Assembly: GCF_026104355.1 (NCBI RefSeq)
Contig: NZ_CP110535.1
Location: forward strand, 3,410,001 to 3,474,000
Direction: 5' to 3'
From: Halomonas sp. BDJS001
GTDB taxonomy: Bacteria > Pseudomonadota > Gammaproteobacteria > Pseudomonadales > Halomonadaceae
DNA: 64,000 nt
The notes below the pieces were generated by a model that was not told the DNA's origin, did not search any database, and saw nothing but the letters and a program-made list of their open reading frames with translations. Numbering within the stretch: position 1 is the stretch's first letter; every line of letters starts with the position of its first letter. The position numbers and the translations under genes were made by a program. Shown here piece by piece: positions 1 to 7,862 of the stretch.

Positions 1-317
1 GTTCAAACGTCGTAAGCGTGACGCAAGAGTACTCGTGTTTTTCAGCCCAACTGATGGCACGGAGGACTAATTGTCGCCCTAGTCCTTTTTGTTGATGAAC
101 AGGATGCACACTGACCTCTTGCAGAAACGCAGAGCCTGACTTGCGTAGCGCAATCGCAAAGCCGACGGGGCTCCCTGCTTTTGTTAACACTGTCCATAGC
201 CGCTTCTCTACATAAGCAGCCTCCAACTGCTCAAGGGGAACGGTGCCGGTGCGCATCTCAGGCGGGAGTACATCACTGGGAAATATCTTAGCCGCTGATC
301 TCTCAATGTCGGAAGGC
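1..317 (-). pseudogene. GNAT-family N-acetyltransferase, 5'-truncated; 3' end beyond window
   Basis: Reading the minus strand from about 317 down to 1 gives an open frame with a clear GNAT fold: an 'IERSAAKIF' segment typical of the first helix, a 'VGFAIAL' strand, 'FLQEVSVHPVHQQKGLGRQL' as strand 4 plus the acetyl-CoA pyrophosphate-binding motif A (QQKGLG), then 'VTLTTFE'. GNAT proteins transfer an acetyl group from acetyl-CoA to an amine; the substrate cannot be told. The first 15 or so residues expected before IERSAA are missing. In-frame sequence upstream is simply the shifted frame of the adjacent methyltransferase gene, and the only nearby in-frame start is a GTG at 361 inside that gene. 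I read it as the 3' part of a gene whose start was lost; the C-terminus lies outside the window. Confidence 0.6.
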
Positions 318-929
318 GATAACCGACCCTGGAGCCAAACCAGCCACCCAAGCCAACACACTGCGCACCTGCTCCGGCGTAAGGTAAGGACTAACGCCCA
401 TCCAACTAATGGCAACAGGCTGAGCACTGTCAAAACCCGACCTAGCTAGCATCTCAAGCCAACACTGCCGCGCCAGGTCAGCGACGACAAAGCGCATTCT
501 GGCGGGTATCTTCAGTCCGGCCTGAACCGCCCGAGCCTGCTTGAGCTCCAGCATTGCTGGCTGATCCACCTCGTACAGACTAACTTGGGGTATGCTTGCA
601 CCATGGCGCAGAGCGTAGGTATCCAAGCCGGCGCCGAGGCTCACTACCTGAGACACTCCCCTGGCGACAGCGGCATTCAGTACATTTTCTGCCAGCAGGC
701 TGCGGGCAACGATCCCTGCACGCATAGAGCGAGCACTAGGGTCGTTATAAGCAAAGGGGTCATCGCTTACTGCTTTACCAAGCTCTGGCCCAAGCAGAGG
801 TAAGCTCAAAGCGTCATCCACCACTTTCGGCTCGTCCAATAGCTGGTGTACCGCCCGGGCAATCGCCACACGATGGGCAGAGCCGTTTGGATTGGCGCTT
901 AAATTCTGAGTCATCACTGAGTCTGGCAT
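303..929 (-). CDS. Class I SAM-dependent methyltransferase (LCM/TIGR00027-like), C-terminally truncated
   Basis: The 208-residue product has the glycine-rich SAM-binding motif I (VVSLGAGLDTYALR, about residues 95-108), an acidic motif II loop (YEVDQPAML) and 'ISWMGVSPYLTPEQVRSVL', as in the LCM-like family of small-molecule or carboxyl methyltransferases. Family members run on for some 50-80 residues after the 'PGSVIAF' strand; here the frame ends at once with RH and a stop, so the last strands of the fold are missing. I chose the ATG at 929 because GGAG lies a few bases upstream; ATG 953 would sit too close to the promoter. The stop overlaps sequence that codes, in another frame, for a headless acetyltransferase. 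Probably no longer functional; substrate unknown. Confidence 0.6.
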   Translation of the reverse strand: MPDSVMTQNLSANPNGSAHRVAIARAVHQLLDEPKVVDDALSLPLLGPELGKAVSDDPFAYNDPSARSMRAGIVARSLLAENVLNAAVARGVSQVVSLGAGLDTYALRHGASIPQVSLYEVDQPAMLELKQARAVQAGLKIPARMRFVVADLARQCWLEMLARSGFDSAQPVAISWMGVSPYLTPEQVRSVLAWVAGLAPGSVIAFRH

Positions 930-959
930 TGTTAGCTCCATCATTTTTAACAAGGCCCG

Positions 960-990
960 ACTCTAGAGCCTCACGTAACGTGAGGGTCAA
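960..990 (-). promoter_or_regulatory. MerR-type promoter with 19-bp spacer and perfect dyad
   Basis: On the minus strand there is a -35 TTGACC (990-985), a 19-bp spacer and a -10 TAGAGT (965-960). The spacer is filled by a perfect 8-bp inverted repeat around one base, CCTCACGTaACGTGAGG (969-985). An overlong spacer with a centred dyad is the hallmark of promoters untwisted by MerR-family activators. It points at the truncated methyltransferase gene starting at 929. No merR gene lies in the window. Confidence 0.7.
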
Positions 991-1189
991 CACTCTAGGC
1001 TGATCAATTCAGGGCGATTAGAGACCCAAGCCCTAAGCCAGAAATTGGCATCACAGGTAATAGTGCTTTTAAAGAACCGAAATCACTTTATATGGCATCT
1101 GTACCAGCGGATACCGGACGCTTCTTGCCTCGATCACTTAAGAGACACGATCATGTTCGGCTTGAGATATTCGATTGACACTTAGATGA

Positions 1190-2416
1190 CTAAAGCAGGT
1201 TTTTGTAAGCCACTCCCCCCTTCATAATCACCATGAGCTGCTCATCAGGCTGAGTAAGCACATTGATGTCATCCAACGGATTATCTTTAAGCACGATTAC
1301 GTCTCCCCTTGCGCCTGGGATAATCTCGCCAAAATCACCAGTGTGGCCATAGGCGTCGGCGGCGTGACTGGTGGCTGCACGAATTAACTCGTCAGTGGGC
1401 ACCACATCTTTGCGTAAATTAAACTCATTAAGCTGGTGGCGCTGCATCCGGCCCAGCAAATCGGAACCGTATAACATCTTAACGCCGAAACGTTGGGCCA
1501 TTTCTAATGCCTTACCGCCAGCATCCAGCACATCATAAACCTTGCGCTGTAGGTGCTCGGCCATGCCCGCTTCGACGCCCTCCTTCGCCAAGGCATCGTA
1601 AGTGCAGAGAGTCGGCGTAAGATAAGCATCGTACTCAAGGAATAGCCGACAGCTCTCCTCATCCATGAGGTTGCCATGCTCAATGGTCTTGACGCCTCTG
1701 GGGATAAGCCGGTTGATAGCGCGCGCCGTATAAGCATGGGCCATGGTATGAATATTGGCGGCGGTGGCCTCTTCCACAATGGCATCAATTTCCTCAAGCG
1801 AAAACTGAGTGCTGTCTATACGGTCGGTAGGTGAAGAGACGCCGCCAGACGCCATAATCTTAATCTGGGTGGCCCCCTTTCTGATCTCATCCCGGGCGGC
1901 CCGGCGTACTTCACTAACACCGTCACAAACACGACCTAGACCCGCGCAGCAGAAGCAGCCTTCAAAGGTTTGCTGCCCAGGGCCACGCATGTCGGCATGA
2001 CCGCCTGTCTGGGAAAGAGCATTCCCTGCGTACATGATGCGCGGGCCGATCAAAGCGCCTTCGTCTACCGCTTTGGCAAGTCCATAATCTGCTCCACCGG
2101 CATCGCGCACGGTAGTGAATCCGCGCATCAACATGGCTTCCAGCAGCTCGCTTGATTTGGCACCGACATAGAAAGGCGAAAGCGTCTCAAGCAGAGCAAA
2201 ATTGGGTGTAATTGCCGTGACATGTACATGCGAATCAACCAAACCGGGCATCAGGAAGTGGCCTTGAATATCGATGACTTGATCATCACTGCCCTCTAGC
2301 GGCGAATCGCTAACATCGACGATACGGCCGTCCTGAATGCGCACCTGCTGGTTGGCGAGTACCTTTCCGTTGCGCGTGTCGATAACGTTGGCATTAATAA
2401 AGCGTGTCGTTGTCAT
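1190..2416 (-). CDS. Metal-dependent amidohydrolase (imidazolonepropionase-like)
   Basis: A 408-residue amidohydrolase-superfamily enzyme. Metal ligands can be followed: HVH in 'DSHVHV' (about 63-66), the lysine of 'IKIMASGGV' (about 186), histidines in 'AHAYTA' (about 227) and 'EHGN' (about 247), and the aspartate of 'YGSDLLG' (about 318), as in the imidazolonepropionase/Xaa-Pro-type carboxypeptidase branch that opens cyclic amides or cleaves N-acyl and peptide bonds. There is no signal peptide, so it acts in the cytoplasm. The ATG at 2416 is preferred over 2440 because AAGGA stands six bases before it. It is the last gene of the TRAP operon, which suggests it hydrolyses the imported compound. 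An odd cysteine-rich loop, 'GCFCCAGLGRVC', lies near residue 155. Substrate unknown. Confidence 0.85.
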   Translation of the reverse strand: MTTTRFINANVIDTRNGKVLANQQVRIQDGRIVDVSDSPLEGSDDQVIDIQGHFLMPGLVDSHVHVTAITPNFALLETLSPFYVGAKSSELLEAMLMRGFTTVRDAGGADYGLAKAVDEGALIGPRIMYAGNALSQTGGHADMRGPGQQTFEGCFCCAGLGRVCDGVSEVRRAARDEIRKGATQIKIMASGGVSSPTDRIDSTQFSLEEIDAIVEEATAANIHTMAHAYTARAINRLIPRGVKTIEHGNLMDEESCRLFLEYDAYLTPTLCTYDALAKEGVEAGMAEHLQRKVYDVLDAGGKALEMAQRFGVKMLYGSDLLGRMQRHQLNEFNLRKDVVPTDELIRAATSHAADAYGHTGDFGEIIPGARGDVIVLKDNPLDDINVLTQPDEQLMVIMKGGVAYKNLL

Positions 2417-2452
2417 GAGTGTTCCTTGTGGGTATTCCATGTGAGAGTGGCG

Positions 2453-3760
2453 TTAAAACATTTTTTGAGGGAGATAGAGAGAAAGCGCTGGAATCAGCAC
2501 GATCAGCAACAGGGCAACAATATCCATGACGATGAACCAGGTGACGCCCTTGAACACTTCAGACAGGGTGACGCTATTGCCCAAGGCACCTTTGATGACA
2601 TACACATTGAGCCCGATAGGCGGAGTGACCAGCCCCACTTCAAGCAGCTTGACGACGATGATCCCGAACCAGATCAAGTTAAGGTCTGCGCCTTCTACTA
2701 AGGGGAGGATTAACGGCAGAGTGAGCAGCAGCAGGCCAATGGAGTCGATAAACATACCCAGCACCAGATAAATCAGTGCCACCGCGAGAATGATCCACCA
2801 GGTCTCAGTACTAACGCCAAGAATCAACTCGGAAAACGCCGCGGGTACGCCACTCATGGCTAGAAAACGGGTGAAAAACAGCGACCCGATGAGAATAATG
2901 AAGATGCTTGCCGTGCTTACCGCCGTGCGAATCAGCGCTTCCCGAATGGCTGAAAAGGTTAGCGTGCGCCGTGCCAAGGCGATCAGAGCTGCAATGGAAG
3001 TACCCACTGCCCCCGCTTCGGTAGGTGAGAAAATACCCAGAAAAATCCCACCAAGAACTGAGCCGATCAGCAGCGGCAACGGCCAAATATGCTTAAAGGC
3101 ATCCCACTTCTCGTCCCAGCTAGAGCGTACATCGGTGTTGCCCGCCAGGTTGGGATTAAGCTTGGTGCGCACCATAATCATAGCGATGTAGAGCAGCGCT
3201 GAAAGCACACCGGGAATGAATCCCGCCATAAACAGCTGCCCCACCGACACCTGGGCATAAACGCCATAGAGCACCAGCAGCACGCTTGGGGGAATCAGCG
3301 AGCCGAGTGTTCCTGATGCGGCAACGGTACCTGTGGCCAGCCCCTTATCGTAGTTATGCTTGAGCATTTCAGGCACGGCAATACGCGACATGGCCGCCGA
3401 TGTTGCTACGCTAGAGCCCGAAGCTGCGGCAAAGAAGGCAGAAGCCATGACACTGGAAACAGCCAAACCGCCAGGCAGGCGCGCCAGATAAAGGCGCATG
3501 GCATGAAACAGGCCTTGGGTCATATTGGTGCTGGTACACAAATAGCCCATAAACAGGAACATAGGTGCAGCGGTCAGTTCCCAGGTACCTGCAAAGTCAA
3601 ACGGAGTGGCCGAAATCATCCCCCAGGCCACGCGCATGCTGGTCATTTCACCAATGCCGATGATCGACACCAAACCCAGTGCAACGCCGATTGGCACGCG
3701 CAAGGCGATCAGGGCCAAGGCAATGGCAATGCCTGCCACGCCTATCTCTATATTACTCAT
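2453..3760 (-). CDS. TRAP transporter large permease (DctM family)
   Basis: A 435-residue, very hydrophobic protein with about twelve membrane segments and the length usual for DctM subunits. The N-terminal 'LRVPIGVALGLVS' and the segments around 'AASGSSVATSAAMSRIAVPEM' and 'TPPIGLNVYVIKG' are characteristic of DctM proteins. With the small subunit and the periplasmic binding protein it forms a sodium-driven secondary importer of organic acids or similar solutes. It follows the small subunit by ten bases and precedes the amidohydrolase by 36 bases, so the genes are probably co-transcribed. Sodium coupling, known for the family, fits a halophile. Confidence 0.93.
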   Translation of the reverse strand: MSNIEIGVAGIAIALALIALRVPIGVALGLVSIIGIGEMTSMRVAWGMISATPFDFAGTWELTAAPMFLFMGYLCTSTNMTQGLFHAMRLYLARLPGGLAVSSVMASAFFAAASGSSVATSAAMSRIAVPEMLKHNYDKGLATGTVAASGTLGSLIPPSVLLVLYGVYAQVSVGQLFMAGFIPGVLSALLYIAMIMVRTKLNPNLAGNTDVRSSWDEKWDAFKHIWPLPLLIGSVLGGIFLGIFSPTEAGAVGTSIAALIALARRTLTFSAIREALIRTAVSTASIFIILIGSLFFTRFLAMSGVPAAFSELILGVSTETWWIILAVALIYLVLGMFIDSIGLLLLTLPLILPLVEGADLNLIWFGIIVVKLLEVGLVTPPIGLNVYVIKGALGNSVTLSEVFKGVTWFIVMDIVALLLIVLIPALSLYLPQKMF

Positions 3761-3770
3761 TAGGAAACTC

Positions 3771-4271
3771 CTACAGGGCTCGGCGTTGTTGCAGCGCCTT
3801 AATCATGTTGGCGAGGATGGCCAGGCACATAGCTGCAAAGCCAACCGGTAACGCCCAACGACTGGGCCATAGATAGAAGGTGAAATTGGCCATGGCAGTT
3901 TCCATTCGAACCGTAGCGCGAACGGCATCTAGATAGCTCTGATAGCAGAGCATGCCGAAATAGAGGAGCCCAAGGATGCTGGCGAACAGGTAAAGCGTTA
4001 GTTGGGCAATAGGCGGAAGCCTTCCCACCAGCACATCCACGCTGATGTGTTCCCGCTGAAGCTCCACATAGGCAAGCGGTAGAAAGACGACGGCGACCAT
4101 GTAGTAAAAAGAGACAAACTCCAGGGTGCCGGTAAATGACTTTCCGAATAAGTAGCGAAGCCCTACATCGAGTGACACATGCAGCGCCATCAGCACCAGA
4201 AACAGTGCCGCCAGCACCATGGCACTTTTGGCGACCCACTGGCTCAGTGATTCGACGTGTTTGGCCATCAT
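3771..4271 (-). CDS. TRAP transporter small permease (DctQ family)
   Basis: A 166-residue membrane protein with four hydrophobic segments, the size and shape of DctQ subunits. 'DVGLRYLFGKSFTGTLEFV' matches the family's R-Y-x-F-x-x-x-x-x-G-x-x-E motif between the first two helices. It would link the binding protein to the DctM channel in the inner membrane. Its first ATG overlaps the stop of the tetR gene (ATGA), so the two are translationally coupled; a second ATG follows directly and could also serve. The regulator gene sits between the binding protein and permease genes, which is unusual in TRAP operons. Confidence 0.9.
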   Translation of the reverse strand: MMAKHVESLSQWVAKSAMVLAALFLVLMALHVSLDVGLRYLFGKSFTGTLEFVSFYYMVAVVFLPLAYVELQREHISVDVLVGRLPPIAQLTLYLFASILGLLYFGMLCYQSYLDAVRATVRMETAMANFTFYLWPSRWALPVGFAAMCLAILANMIKALQQRRAL

Positions 4272-4897
4272 GCGGGCTCACTCCTCTTCGCATCTGAGGC
4301 AGAAAAACCCAGCTCCAGAAGCGTCTCTTTCCAGAACAGCAGCATATCGCGGTAGAGTTCAGGGTCATCACGCCAAATGCTTTGCGCTCCCATACCCCGC
4401 ATCATGCACAAAGTGGCGTTTAGGGCGACGCGATTCTGATGTGAGGTGTGCTTGGAACTGGCGACCAACTGTTCCCAAATCTGCTCCAAAGAGTCATTGA
4501 ACTTTGCGGCCAGCGGTACCAGCACTTTCATGATATCGGGGTCGGTTCGCGCATTCGTGAGGTATTCGAGAGTCACCATGTATAGGTCACCTTTGAAATG
4601 CTCATGTAGCGCTTTAAGCAGGCTGTCAAAGTTAAGCTCCCCTGCTTTAACCTTTACGGCCATCTCCCTTACGCTTTCCACTTCGCGGCTCAGCAAGTCC
4701 TCAAGCGCCGCCTGCATCAACAATGTCTTAGAGGGGTAATGGTGAACTAAAGCGCCACGGGAAACGCCCGCCAGACGTGCGACATCCACGGTTGAAGTGG
4801 CACGAATGCCCTTCTCGAGAATGCACTCGATAGTCGCTTGCGTCACCCGAGCCTGGGTTTGGCGTGAGCGTTCTTCTTGATTCTGTCGCTTCGTCAT
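4268..4897 (-). CDS. TetR-family transcriptional regulator
   Basis: A 209-residue protein with an N-terminal TetR helix-turn-helix (about residues 20-65; 'TVDVARLAGVSRGALVHHYP' then SKTLLMQAAL) and a helical C-terminal ligand domain without a recognisable subfamily signature. It lies inside the TRAP operon, 56 bases after the binding-protein gene and overlapping the small-permease gene by four bases, so it is probably a local repressor released by the imported substrate or its breakdown product. A 22-bp palindrome in the operon's promoter region (6207-6228) is the likely operator, which would make it autoregulated. The ligand is unknown. Confidence 0.9.
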   Translation of the reverse strand: MTKRQNQEERSRQTQARVTQATIECILEKGIRATSTVDVARLAGVSRGALVHHYPSKTLLMQAALEDLLSREVESVREMAVKVKAGELNFDSLLKALHEHFKGDLYMVTLEYLTNARTDPDIMKVLVPLAAKFNDSLEQIWEQLVASSKHTSHQNRVALNATLCMMRGMGAQSIWRDDPELYRDMLLFWKETLLELGFSASDAKRSEPA

Positions 4898-4953
4898 AGC
4901 GAACCCTTATTTGGCCTAGGCCGCCTCAATGCGACGGCCTAAGTGTTCCAGCG

Positions 4954-6090
4954 TTAATAGATTCCATAGTCAGCAGGAAGCTTATTGTAGATCTCTTCCA
5001 TGGCCAGTTCGGCCAGGGCCTCTTCGTCTTCGCGATCAACTTCGCTGATTAAGGCATCCCACTTTTCGTAGGTCGCGATAAAATCATCAATCAGCGCCTC
5101 TGGGTCTTCAACGCCGTACTCATCACGGGCCTTATCGTAGACATTAGCCAAGGCTTCATCGCGGAAAGCCTCCACGGAAGCCATCAAATCCTCTTCGGGC
5201 TCGTAGATGTTGTTGCCGTGGGAGGCGGCTTCTTCCAGTGCGGCTTCAGAAGCGTCCAGATACTGGACAATCATGCGTGTCATTGCCTTGGCCGTCGCTT
5301 CTTTGAAGACATCGCGCTCCTCATCGCTGAGGCTAGCCCAAAAACCCGAATTGAAGCCCCACTGAGGGCCGGACCAATACATGCCGGTAGGCAGCAGCGT
5401 CGTGTGTTCGGCAACCTCCCACAGTGAGCGGTCAATCAAGTCGTTAGCTGCATTAGAGGCGCAGTCCAACGAACCACGATCGAGGCCGCTGTACATCTCA
5501 CTGGAAGGCACATTGACGGGTGTTCCCCCGGCTTGCTCGACCCAGGCAGAAACAGTCGAGCCTGCGGTACGAATACGCTTACCCCGCAGCTCTTCAAGAT
5601 TGCGGACTGGCTCGCGGCAAAACAGCACATAGGAAGGCGTGTTATAGGCGCCCAGGTAGACAATATCCAGCTCCTCCCACTCGGCTAGCTGAGTGGGATT
5701 ATTAAGGCTGAAGTCTGTCACCGCCAGTATGCCTATCAGCGGGTCATCATAGTTAAACCCCAACTCCTGCACAGCATTCGCGACCGGCATTTCAGAAGGC
5801 GTGTAGATAGCCGCGTGGTGAGCAACCTGAACCACGTTATCCTGGATACCCTGCAGGTTAGCCCGCGGTGCCAGCAGCACGGTGCCGGTATAAACTTCGG
5901 GTTGCAGTTCGCCGTTCGAGAGTTCCTTGACCATTTCTGCCCACTCGATGTAACCGTAACGGGAGTGGGGATGCTGCTGGTCGTAGAAAGAATTGGCAAT
6001 AAAGGATGTTGCGGCATGAGCCGAAGAAGCAACGGCCGGCAAGACCAGCGCCGCAACGGCGAGTGTCAGCGTATTACGAGTAAATTTCAT
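4954..6090 (-). CDS. TRAP transporter substrate-binding protein (DctP family)
   Basis: A 378-residue exported protein with a Sec signal peptide (MKFTRNTLTLAVAALVLPAV, cleavage after SAHA near residue 27) and DctP features: 'NLEELRGKRIRTAGS' with the conserved arginine that usually binds the ligand's carboxylate (about 170), then 'NVPSSEMYSGLDRGSLDCA'. It captures the solute in the periplasm for the DctQM permease. First gene of the operon and the nearest to the palindromic operator. The C-terminus is strongly acidic (EVDREDEEALAELAMEE), in line with a salt-adapted protein. The arginine suggests an organic acid ligand. Confidence 0.92.
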   Translation of the reverse strand: MKFTRNTLTLAVAALVLPAVASSAHAATSFIANSFYDQQHPHSRYGYIEWAEMVKELSNGELQPEVYTGTVLLAPRANLQGIQDNVVQVAHHAAIYTPSEMPVANAVQELGFNYDDPLIGILAVTDFSLNNPTQLAEWEELDIVYLGAYNTPSYVLFCREPVRNLEELRGKRIRTAGSTVSAWVEQAGGTPVNVPSSEMYSGLDRGSLDCASNAANDLIDRSLWEVAEHTTLLPTGMYWSGPQWGFNSGFWASLSDEERDVFKEATAKAMTRMIVQYLDASEAALEEAASHGNNIYEPEEDLMASVEAFRDEALANVYDKARDEYGVEDPEALIDDFIATYEKWDALISEVDREDEEALAELAMEEIYNKLPADYGIY

Positions 6091-6206
6091 ATAGTTTCCC
6101 GTGCCGATTTAATCGGCTGTTTTTTCTGTTGTATTGCTTCATCTCGTTGACACGTCACCAGCTATGGCGCGTGTTCATAATTCAATCTAGACTTCAAATA
6201 ATAAAA

Positions 6207-6228
6207 AAACAAGCAGGTCTGTTTGTTT
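6207..6228. promoter_or_regulatory. Probable TetR operator (22-bp palindrome)
   Basis: AAACAAGCAG-GT-CTGTTTGTTT is a near-perfect inverted repeat (9 of 10 positions pair) between the divergent dctP-type and azlC genes. On the minus strand a TATTAT hexamer, a possible -10 element for the TRAP operon, follows within a few bases. Size and position fit repression by the TetR protein encoded in the operon; azlC could also be affected. Confidence 0.6.
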
Positions 6229-6263
6229 TTAACATGGCCAGTTTCGCGGAGAAAGGTTAAGTA

Positions 6264-6986
6264 ATGAAAGTAAAGGAAAATCCCACTCGGCTTGATACAG
6301 CGGGCACCTGGCGAGGGATTCGCATGATGCTGCCTTTGGCGGTTTTTACCATCGCTTTTGGATTGGCGTTTAGCGTAGCCGCCGTGCACCAAGGGTTGGC
6401 CGACTGGGAAGCGATGCTAATGAGCCTGTTTGTCTTCGCGGCTCCATCCCAATTTGCTGCCCTAGAAATGTGGCATTCGCCTCTGCCACTGCTTGCTCTG
6501 GCGGCGGTCACACTCGCGATTCATACCCGGCATATGCTAATGAGTGCGGCGCTCTACCCCTGGCTCAAGGCGTTACCTCAACGCCAGCAATTCGCGATGG
6601 TGATTCTGCTAACCGACTCCAACTGGGCAATGGCGCTGGGAGAGTATCAGCGCGGCGAGCGAAACCTAGGCATTCTTTTAGGTGGCGGGATAGCGCTGTG
6701 GGGCGCCTGGGTCGGGGGCACTGCGATAGGGCTAGCCTTTGGTGGAGGCATTACCGAACCTGAACGCTTCGGCCTTGATGTGATCATGCTGTGCTTTTTG
6801 TTAATGATAGTTGTCGGTGGGAACCCAAGAGCAGCAATGGCACTACCCTGGCTGGCAGCAGCGGCGAGTGCATTAATGGCGTACTGGTGGTTGCCGCCTT
6901 ACCTACATGTGATGGTGGGTGCCTTCACCGGTGGCGTGGTAGCCGTGCTATTGCCTGGACGCTGGTTCAGGGAAAGCGCCTTATGA
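6264..6986 (+). CDS. azlC: AzlC-family branched-chain amino acid exporter, large subunit
   Basis: A 240-residue membrane protein with the AzlC pattern: an N-terminal 'RGIRMMLPLAVFTIAFGLAF', a 'FAAPSQFAAL' segment and 'HTRHMLMSAALYP', then several further membrane segments. AzlC with AzlD forms an inner-membrane exporter of branched-chain or related amino acids; LIV-E activity is known for the family. AGAAAGG lies shortly upstream of the ATG. The stop overlaps the azlD start (ATGA), indicating coupled translation. Confidence 0.88.
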   Translation: MKVKENPTRLDTAGTWRGIRMMLPLAVFTIAFGLAFSVAAVHQGLADWEAMLMSLFVFAAPSQFAALEMWHSPLPLLALAAVTLAIHTRHMLMSAALYPWLKALPQRQQFAMVILLTDSNWAMALGEYQRGERNLGILLGGGIALWGAWVGGTAIGLAFGGGITEPERFGLDVIMLCFLLMIVVGGNPRAAMALPWLAAAASALMAYWWLPPYLHVMVGAFTGGVVAVLLPGRWFRESAL

Positions 6987-7294
6987 GTTCATCCTCAGTG
7001 TGGCAGTCGTTGATAGCCATCATGCTAATGGTAGTCATTGCTTATGGCTCCAGAGTGCTGGGGCTACTGGTCATGTCGCATGTACCGCTAGGCCCTCGCG
7101 TTAGGCGATTCGTCGATGCCATGTCTAGCTCAGTTCTGATTGCCGTTATTACGCCCATCATCGTGCATGGTGACGGCGGCGTTCGGCTCGCAGCCATTGC
7201 GGCGGGTACTGTGGCAGTAGTGATGAGGAATCCGTTGGTATCGATTGCCATGGGTATGGTTTGCGCTGCGGGTTGGCGCTGGTGGGTTGGGTAA
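6983..7294 (+). CDS. azlD: AzlD-family branched-chain amino acid exporter, small subunit
   Basis: A 103-residue protein with three to four hydrophobic segments; the 'IAYGSRVLGLLV' start and 'VRRFVDAMSSSVLIAVITP' centre are typical of AzlD. The ATG at 6983 overlaps the azlC stop by four bases. Together with AzlC it makes the export complex. Length is normal for the family. A weak hairpin (GTTGTG-CACAAC) follows the gene but has no T-run. Confidence 0.88.
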   Translation: MSSSSVWQSLIAIMLMVVIAYGSRVLGLLVMSHVPLGPRVRRFVDAMSSSVLIAVITPIIVHGDGGVRLAAIAAGTVAVVMRNPLVSIAMGMVCAAGWRWWVG

Positions 7295-7374
7295 TGTTGT
7301 GCGTAAACACAACACCTTAGCGAAATGCTCAGGTGTTGCACTCAGCTTCTGCGGCCAAGGGCATCACTTATGCG

Positions 7375-7590
7375 CTATGCTGCCACAGTGACGCGCATTT
7401 CCACATGCAGGCCAGCAGCGGCAGCCATGTTCACGAGAGCATCTAGGCCAAACAAAGATATCTTGCCACGCATCAAGTCGGAAACACGCGGTTGCGTGAC
7501 ACCAAACAATTTGGCCGCTTGAGACTGGTTCAAACCAGCACGATCAATGTGATCTTTAAGAGCCATCATCAACATTGAGCGCAGCTTCAT
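7375..7590 (-). CDS. XRE/HigA-like helix-turn-helix antitoxin, orphan and probably N-terminally shortened
   Basis: A 71-residue protein with a clear XRE helix-turn-helix (about residues 15-50; 'LNQSQAAKLFGVTQPRVSDL', then MRGKISLFGLDAL), as in small HigA-type antitoxins that pair with a RelE/HigB-like toxin. Homologues usually begin about 20 residues earlier with a sequence like FxSVWDAIEDTPxEAENMKLR. Upstream of this ATG the frame reads RFASVWDAIEDTPAEAEN but is cut off by an in-frame TAG just before it, near 7645. The usual start has therefore been lost and translation may begin at the internal ATG. No toxin gene is recognisable on either side, so it looks like a remnant or a stand-alone repressor. 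Confidence 0.7.
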   Translation of the reverse strand: MKLRSMLMMALKDHIDRAGLNQSQAAKLFGVTQPRVSDLMRGKISLFGLDALVNMAAAAGLHVEMRVTVAA

Positions 7591-7862
7591 ATTTTCAGCT
7601 TCTGCTGGCGTATCTTCAATGGCGTCCCATACACTTGCAAAGCGCTAAAGGTTTTTCAATGAGTTAAATTTTCCATGGTTTACATTACTCACATGGTTTT
7701 CACCCTGTGAGCAGCCAAATGACGACCAGTTAGCAACCAAATTGCCACCGCTGGCAATACTACAGGGACGACATAGCGAGCCGCATAAAGCGGCTGAGGA
7801 AATTATTTTAGGTGTCACGTGATGAGTAAATTACAGACGGTAAGTATTTGGAAAAGTAGATG
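7591..7862. other. Intergenic remnant stretch
   Basis: It holds the residual in-frame N-terminal codons of the HigA-like gene (about 7591-7647). An ATG at about 7674 on the minus strand starts a frame ('MENLTH') that stops after six codons and may be the original, now frameshifted, antitoxin start. No toxin gene, tRNA or promoter could be recognised in the rest. Confidence 0.4.

Noticed and set aside
969..985. SoxR box
   Set aside because: The dyad differs from the SoxR site (CCTCAAGTTAACTTGAGG) in its centre and in length, so only the MerR superfamily is claimed.
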